Below, piece by piece: positions 59,692-64,000 of a stretch of DNA of 64,000 nucleotides (positions are counted from its first letter, which is position 1; each line of letters starts with the position of its first letter). Both the position numbers and the translations under genes were made by a program. The stretch is from NCBI GenBank assembly GCA_036346375.1, contig JAYEVE010000828.1:285461-349460 (forward strand). Reading direction: 5' to 3'. The notes under the pieces were generated by a model that worked only from the letters and a program-made list of their open reading frames with translations, had not been told where the DNA came from and searched no databases. Source of the stretch: Guadua angustifolia (Eukaryota > Streptophyta > Magnoliopsida > Poales > Poaceae).

Positions 59692-61619
59692 CCACGCAAG
59701 TTGAAATCTGATGCATGGAAGGAGGCCGAGCCAATATGTTTTGATGGGAAACTTGCAGATGGAAAGTGCATACATTGCCACCAAACTTTTCCAACCTCAC
59801 AGGGATCAGGGACTAGCCAAATTGGAAGACACTTGAAGGTATGTGAAATGAGAACTAGAATGCATGATATGGTAGATAAAATGCATGCTTCAGCAACTTC
59901 ATCTAAAGTAGTTGTCTTGAAAGATTGAATTTTTGATCCTGAGGTCTCGCGTAGAGAGCTTGTGCGAGTTATCATTCTCCATGAACTGCCCTTTTCCTTA
60001 GTGGAGTATGATGGCTTTAGATCTTTTGTGGCTAGCTTAAACCCAATATTCAAAATGAATTTTAGAACAACTGCTCAAGTTGATTGTATTTCATCTTATA
60101 AGGAGCATAGATCGGGTTTGTGAAATCTTTTCAAGAACAGTAATTCTAGAGTATCATTAACCACCGACATGTGGACGTCAGACCAGAATCTAGGATACTT
60201 ATGCATTACATGTCATTTATTGATAATGAATGGAATGTCCAAAAGAGAATTATAAGATTTTGTCCTATAGAGACTTCACATGATGCTTTGAACATGTATA
60301 ATGTAATATTGAAGAGCATTCAAGATTGGCATATTGAGGATAAAATCTTTAGTTTTACATTAGACAATGCATCAGTCAACACTGCAATATTATCAACTTT
60401 CTGAAAGAAAATTTACTAGAAAAGTGTCTTCTACATTACCAAGGCAAATTGCTTCACATTCGGTGTGCTTCTCATATTTTCAATATTATCGTCCAAGATG
60501 AATTAAAGGAAATAGGCAGTATGATTGATAGCATTAGAAACAGTGTTAAGTATGTCAAGAGTTCGCAATCAAGTAAAGAGAAGTTTGAAGAAATCATTGC
60601 ATAGGTGGGAGTATCTGAGAAGCACCCTTCACTTGATGTAGCCACAAGATGGAACCCAACTTTTCTTATGCTTTAGTTAGCGTTGCCTTTCAAAGCAGCA
60701 TTTTATGCCCTAGCACAGCAAGACTTAAATTACAATATGCTCCCACGTCTTTAGAATGGAGATGGGTCGAAGATGTTGTTAATCTATTGAGGGTTTTCTA
60801 CACTACCACTAAAGCTGTTTCGAGTTCAAAATATCCAACATCCAACCATTACTTCCATGATGTGTGGTTAGTTAAAAAAAATCCTTGGAAAATAGATCTA
60901 AAAGTAGAAACCCTACCATTGTGGCCATGGTAAAGAAATGCAAGAGAAATTTGACAAGTATTAGAAAGAGTCATACTTGTTTAATTGCATGATTATATTG
61001 AGTTTCACTTGAAGATGGCATTTGGAAGTCTTGTAGAGAAACACCTCCATGAGGTTAATGAATCTCTACAAATTCTTTTTGACGAATATGCTACTAAAGT
61101 GAGAGAATCAGTTGAGTATTCATCACAAGGAGCAAATGGTGATAATGACATGGAGGCTGAAAATGACCCTCTTGTAGATAGGGATCAACATTTAAGTGCC
61201 AAAAAAGTTCATGCAAGCAATGAGCTTAATAGATATTTAAAGGAAGAGTTATTTCCTCGTAGAGAATCTCTTGATATTTTATAGTGCTGGGCGATACAAT
61301 CTCCAAAGTATCTCATCATTTCTTATATGGCACGTGACGTATTGGCTATCCCTGCTTCAACTGTTGCATCTGAGTCCGTGTTTAGCATTGGAGGAAGAGT
61401 TATTAGCGATTATAGGAGCAGGCTCTCTGGTGACACCGTCGAGGCCTTGATTTGTCTTCAAGATTGGCATGAAGCAACCAGTAAGCTCATTTTTAATTAT
61501 TTCTAACTTGTTAGTTTACTCGATAATAATCGTATATCGATTTCTAACTTTCCAATGTTTTAGGCTCTTCTCACCAAAAGAACACACCAGCAGAGGATAT
61601 GGATGATGGTGATGACTGA
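59692..61619 (+). pseudogene. hAT transposase with BED zinc finger (DAYSLEEPER/RICESLEEPER-like), decayed
   Basis: hAT transposases cut and paste DNA; the sleeper group includes domesticated genes. Starting near 59.69 kb is a BED zinc finger (CIHCHQTF ... GTSQIGRHLKVC, all metal ligands present), then FDPEVSRRELVRVIILHELP and a SLTTDMWTS block (RNase H-like core), SFIDNEWNVQKRIIRFCPIE, IFSFTLDNAS, RCASHIFNIIVQD and HPSLDVATRWNPTF. The C-terminal hAT dimerisation motif (LAIPASTVASESVFSIGGR) is intact at about 61.34-61.42 kb. A clean intron at 61481-61563 precedes the last exon, ending TGA 61617-61619. Stops at 59926, 60119, 60602 and 60675, and frameshifts near 60.20, 60.39 and 60.90 kb, rule out an intact protein. 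Confidence 0.9.
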
Positions 61620-62278
61620 TGAGATGCATCTATAATTAATATGAGAGGTAATTTTCTATAGCTGCAGTTAGATTGGATTTCTTAGAAGGACGTAAATGGG
61701 GAAAGGTACATTTTTCTCGTAATTCCTATTGTTGTCGAGTGCATATGTGCTGCCTGTTTACATAGTTTTTTTTGGTTACAAGCTAGCTTTTCTTCATGCT
61801 TTGAAGATTCGTGAGCTTAGGATAGCCTCATTACAACTTCGCTCATTCTACTCCATGCATCACTGTATGCATCACTGTATTCTATTTCTTGAACCACAAT
61901 GATACTGATGTTTGACAATGTAGTTGTGTGATGTTGAATGTTCCAATGGATGGACTTGTAGTTGTAATCTTAGCTATGTTTCCCTAGTTTATATTTGATA
62001 CATGTTATGGTCAACTTGATCAAATGCTTTAATGAATTATTGCAACTCAGAATTGCTGAATAAGTTGGTTATCAAATGTTACCAATCTCATCGGAGAAGT
62101 TTCAAGCTCTTTCTATTTTTTGTTATGTTTGTTATCATAGACAGAACCAAAGGACAGATGCCAAAGATGTATGTATACAGAATTGATTGTCATGTCTTCA
62201 TTTTTTTTAAACTATGCACCTGCTTCTTGGGCTTGTTCACTGTGCCTTGATGACTAAATATATTTTATTTCTATTTTT
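61620..62278. other. hAT 3' flank, no gene seen
   Basis: AT-rich; contains a duplicated ATGCATCACTGTAT (61.855-61.88 kb) and a 72-codon ORF at 62032 without domains. A hAT right TIR was not recognised here. Confidence 0.4.
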
Positions 62279-62730
62279 ATTTAGAATGCCTATAGCTTAA
62301 AAGCTTGGAAATTGAAGAGAAGATTAACAAGATAAAGTGGTGCCAAGCAGCAAATGGCGCATTGTTTCTTCTGTCCACAAATGACAAAACAATAAAGTTT
62401 TGAATTACTACCCAAAGACTTTTGAATTACTTCATCTACACAGTTTTTTCTAGCTCTGTATATTTGCTTTCACAAGTAAGATGTACCTGATAATAATGTA
62501 GTCTTGTACTTATTCGTGCTATTGATAACTTGAGTATTATTATGTGACTTGTAGGTGCAAGAAAAGAAGGTTAAAAGGGTATCTGAGATGAATTTGCACC
62601 CTTCAAATGCTCCTGCAAATGGTAGCCCTGCTGGCAGCAGCATGTGTTGTTCAAACTCATTTAACCCAAATGGCGGCATTTTAATGCCTGGTGGACATCC
62701 TTTACTTCGCCTGCCTGTGGTAGTTGTACT
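62279..62730 (+). pseudogene. PP2A B55 regulatory-subunit gene fragment (two exons)
   Basis: PP2A B55 subunits are WD40 proteins that direct protein phosphatase 2A to substrates. The first exon, after TTTTTATTTAG at 62278-62283, reads [20 protein letters not shown] then [15 protein letters not shown] and hits TGA at 62401 where the family has Trp; an upstream TAG also interrupts it. The second, after CTTGTAG near 62554, reads VQEKKVKRVSEMNLHPSNAP and ends HPLLRLPV at a GTAGTT near 62.72 kb. The retained intron indicates genomic rather than cDNA capture. Only about 20% of the protein remains, so it is a gene fragment, possibly moved with a transposon. Confidence 0.85.
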
Positions 62731-63107
62731 CAACTCAAAATTTTTAATTATGCACTACCAAAAAAAATGTTGTAACTCTGTTGGACACTATTATTGTGCT
62801 GATTCCTGTCATTCCTGTTGACCTGAGCATGTATCTTAAATTGATTCCTATTATCTTATCTATCTTTATATGTTCCAATTTACTTTTAAAAGAGAATTAT
62901 AAGATTTTGTGGGTTTTATAGTAGCGTATAAAACATGGAAGCTAAATATTAATTAATTGTGTAGCAATGCACAATTTAAGCAAAAATACGGAAGACAGGG
63001 ATACTTATTTTCTGTGATTCGTAGATACTGGTGAAATTATCTACGAGTTCGCAATGATGTTCGCTATTTTCTCTTGTTTTTTACTTAAGAGTTCTCTTTA
63101 GTTTTGC

Positions 63108-63308
63108 TGGAGTGTGATCGAGTTGGCATTGGAGGCACCGGAAAATAGAAAGCAATGGAATAAAAAGTGGCAAGCACTAAGCTTGAGGAAAAGGGAAGCA
63201 TTTGAAGCCCTAACCGCACAAGGTGATTTTGGCATCATGGACATTGAAGAGGGAGCAGTGAATTGCTTAAATGAGTATGCATTTTGGAAACAAAGTCACT
63301 TAGGATGA
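63108..63308 (+). other. unidentified coding-like ORF
   Basis: A 64-codon ORF with protein-like composition (ENRKQWNKKWQALSLRKRE, then AFEALTAQGDFGIMDIEEG) ending at a TGA at 63306. Charged, probably helical. No family recognised; it may be the last exon of a captured fragment beside the PP2A piece. Confidence 0.35.
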
Positions 63309-63617
63309 GTAATGCTCCTGATTAGTGACTTGATATTTATAAGATGTTTGGAACCACATATTGTAATATATAACACATTTGGTTGGACACTGTTTGCTGT
63401 TCTCAATATAATTATAAGACAAGCTAAATGAGCCCGTGGCATGCAATTAGTTTTGTGATTTTTCAGACAAGAGTCCACCTAGAAATATCTGTCCGCTTAG
63501 TAACCAAAATTAACTAACCTATTAACCTGCACTGAAATTTGATAAGACATCATGTTCCTGTCTTGGCAAAAATGCATATGGCACTACTTGAGTATCTGAA
63601 ATACATATCAGACGATA

Positions 63618-63984
63618 CTCTCTCCGTCCAAGTTATAAGGTGTATTTTTTTATTAGTCTTGTCTACAAATATACGATGAATTTCATATTCCAATGTAAAA
63701 TTAGTGTGATGTTTCCTCTATACCTTAATAAATATAATCTTAATTTATAATTTATAGGCTGTGTGCTTCTTGTTAAGCAGAGGCCGGAAGAAATTTTAAG
63801 GACTTGTATCATCTTGATGTAATGTTCTTGAGATTAATAAAATCTTCCTTCATCTAAAAAAACATGCATGCATTTAATATATTGTTTAGTGAAAATAATT
63901 AGGGGTAATATAGTCATTTCCAATATCTTCTTGGTTTAGGTGCCAAGAAGAAATAAGTCTTACTATAAAATTGGATGGAGGGAG
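63618..63984. mobile_element. Stowaway-like (Tc1/mariner) MITE split by a LINE tail
   Basis: Left end CTCTCTCCGTCCAAGTTATAAGG after TA (63616-63617); right end TGGATGGAGGGAG at 63984. CTCCCTCCGTCC termini are typical of grass Stowaway MITEs. The right flank is CA rather than TA, so one side of the duplication has changed. About 106 bp in the middle is a foreign insert. Confidence 0.75.
63757..63862 (+). mobile_element. truncated LINE (L1-type) 3' tail
   Basis: Begins GGCTGTGTGCTTCTTG, has GCAGAGGCCGGAAG and ends in a short A tract (63856-63862). The GGCTGTGTGC..GCAGAGGCCGG signature is common at 3' ends of plant L1 elements. It is 5'-truncated and lies in the Stowaway MITE. Confidence 0.65.
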
Positions 63985-64000
63985 CACGATTTACTAACCC

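Overview
This is a transposon-dense, gene-poor stretch of a plant nuclear genome. It is almost certainly a grass: it has Tourist and Stowaway MITEs with grass-type ends, a CACTA element with TNPD and TNPA genes, a SIRE-like Copia element, non-autonomous Helitrons, large Ty3/gypsy-type LTRs, a DAYSLEEPER/RICESLEEPER-type hAT transposase and an ankyrin-PGG gene of a kind expanded in cereals. An Oryza-like genome would fit, but the genus cannot be fixed from sequence alone. No organelle, bacterial or viral genome features and no RNA genes were recognised.

The layout becomes clear once one hidden relationship is seen. About 1.3 kb of ordinary DNA at 5.46-6.83 kb (copy A) has a second, diverged copy (copy B). 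Insertions have broken copy B into four pieces: 7.37-7.48, 11.35-11.63, 30.57-30.90 and 53.16-53.26 kb. Each copy serves as an empty-site control for the other. Copy A carries a 241-bp solo LTR (TSD GAATC) and two Tourist-like MITEs (TSD TAA). Copy B carries (i) a Helitron-rich segment at 7.5-11.3 kb, (ii) an 18.9-kb gypsy LTR array at 11,635-30,573 flanked by TTATC, and (iii) a 22.3-kb nest at 30,905-53,161 flanked by the trinucleotide ACC. The nest begins with a CACTA 5' terminus and holds decayed TNPD and TNPA genes, a decayed SIRE-like Copia element and an LTR-flanked unit with captured host gene sequence, itself interrupted by a Helitron.

Region by region: 1-1.3 kb is mostly unassigned; 1.31-4.98 kb is a 3.7-kb solo LTR (TSD TGTGC); 5.1-7.1 kb is copy A with MITEs; 8.3-10.65 kb is a tandemly repeated Helitron-like unit; 11.6-30.6 kb is the gypsy array, of which 14.1-19.0 kb looks like a consensus or assembly artefact; 30.9-42.2 kb is CACTA; 42.2-49.8 kb is Copia; 49.8-53.2 kb is the gene-carrying LTR unit with a UBP1/2-like deubiquitinase fragment; 53.9-55.8 kb is a broken ankyrin-PGG gene on the minus strand; 56.5-57.35 kb has an Ac-like end and a complete small Helitron; 57.4-61.6 kb is a decayed hAT transposase; 62.3-62.7 kb is a PP2A B55 regulatory-subunit gene fragment; 63.6-64 kb is a Stowaway MITE with a LINE tail inside it.

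No protein-coding gene in the window looks intact. All recognisable host genes (ankyrin-PGG, UBP, PP2A-B55) are fragments or pseudogenes. The most interesting biology is the nested insertion history, the gene-carrying LTR unit, and a conserved set of three hairpins in the gypsy LTR. The most important caution is that part of the gypsy array is probably not true sequence.
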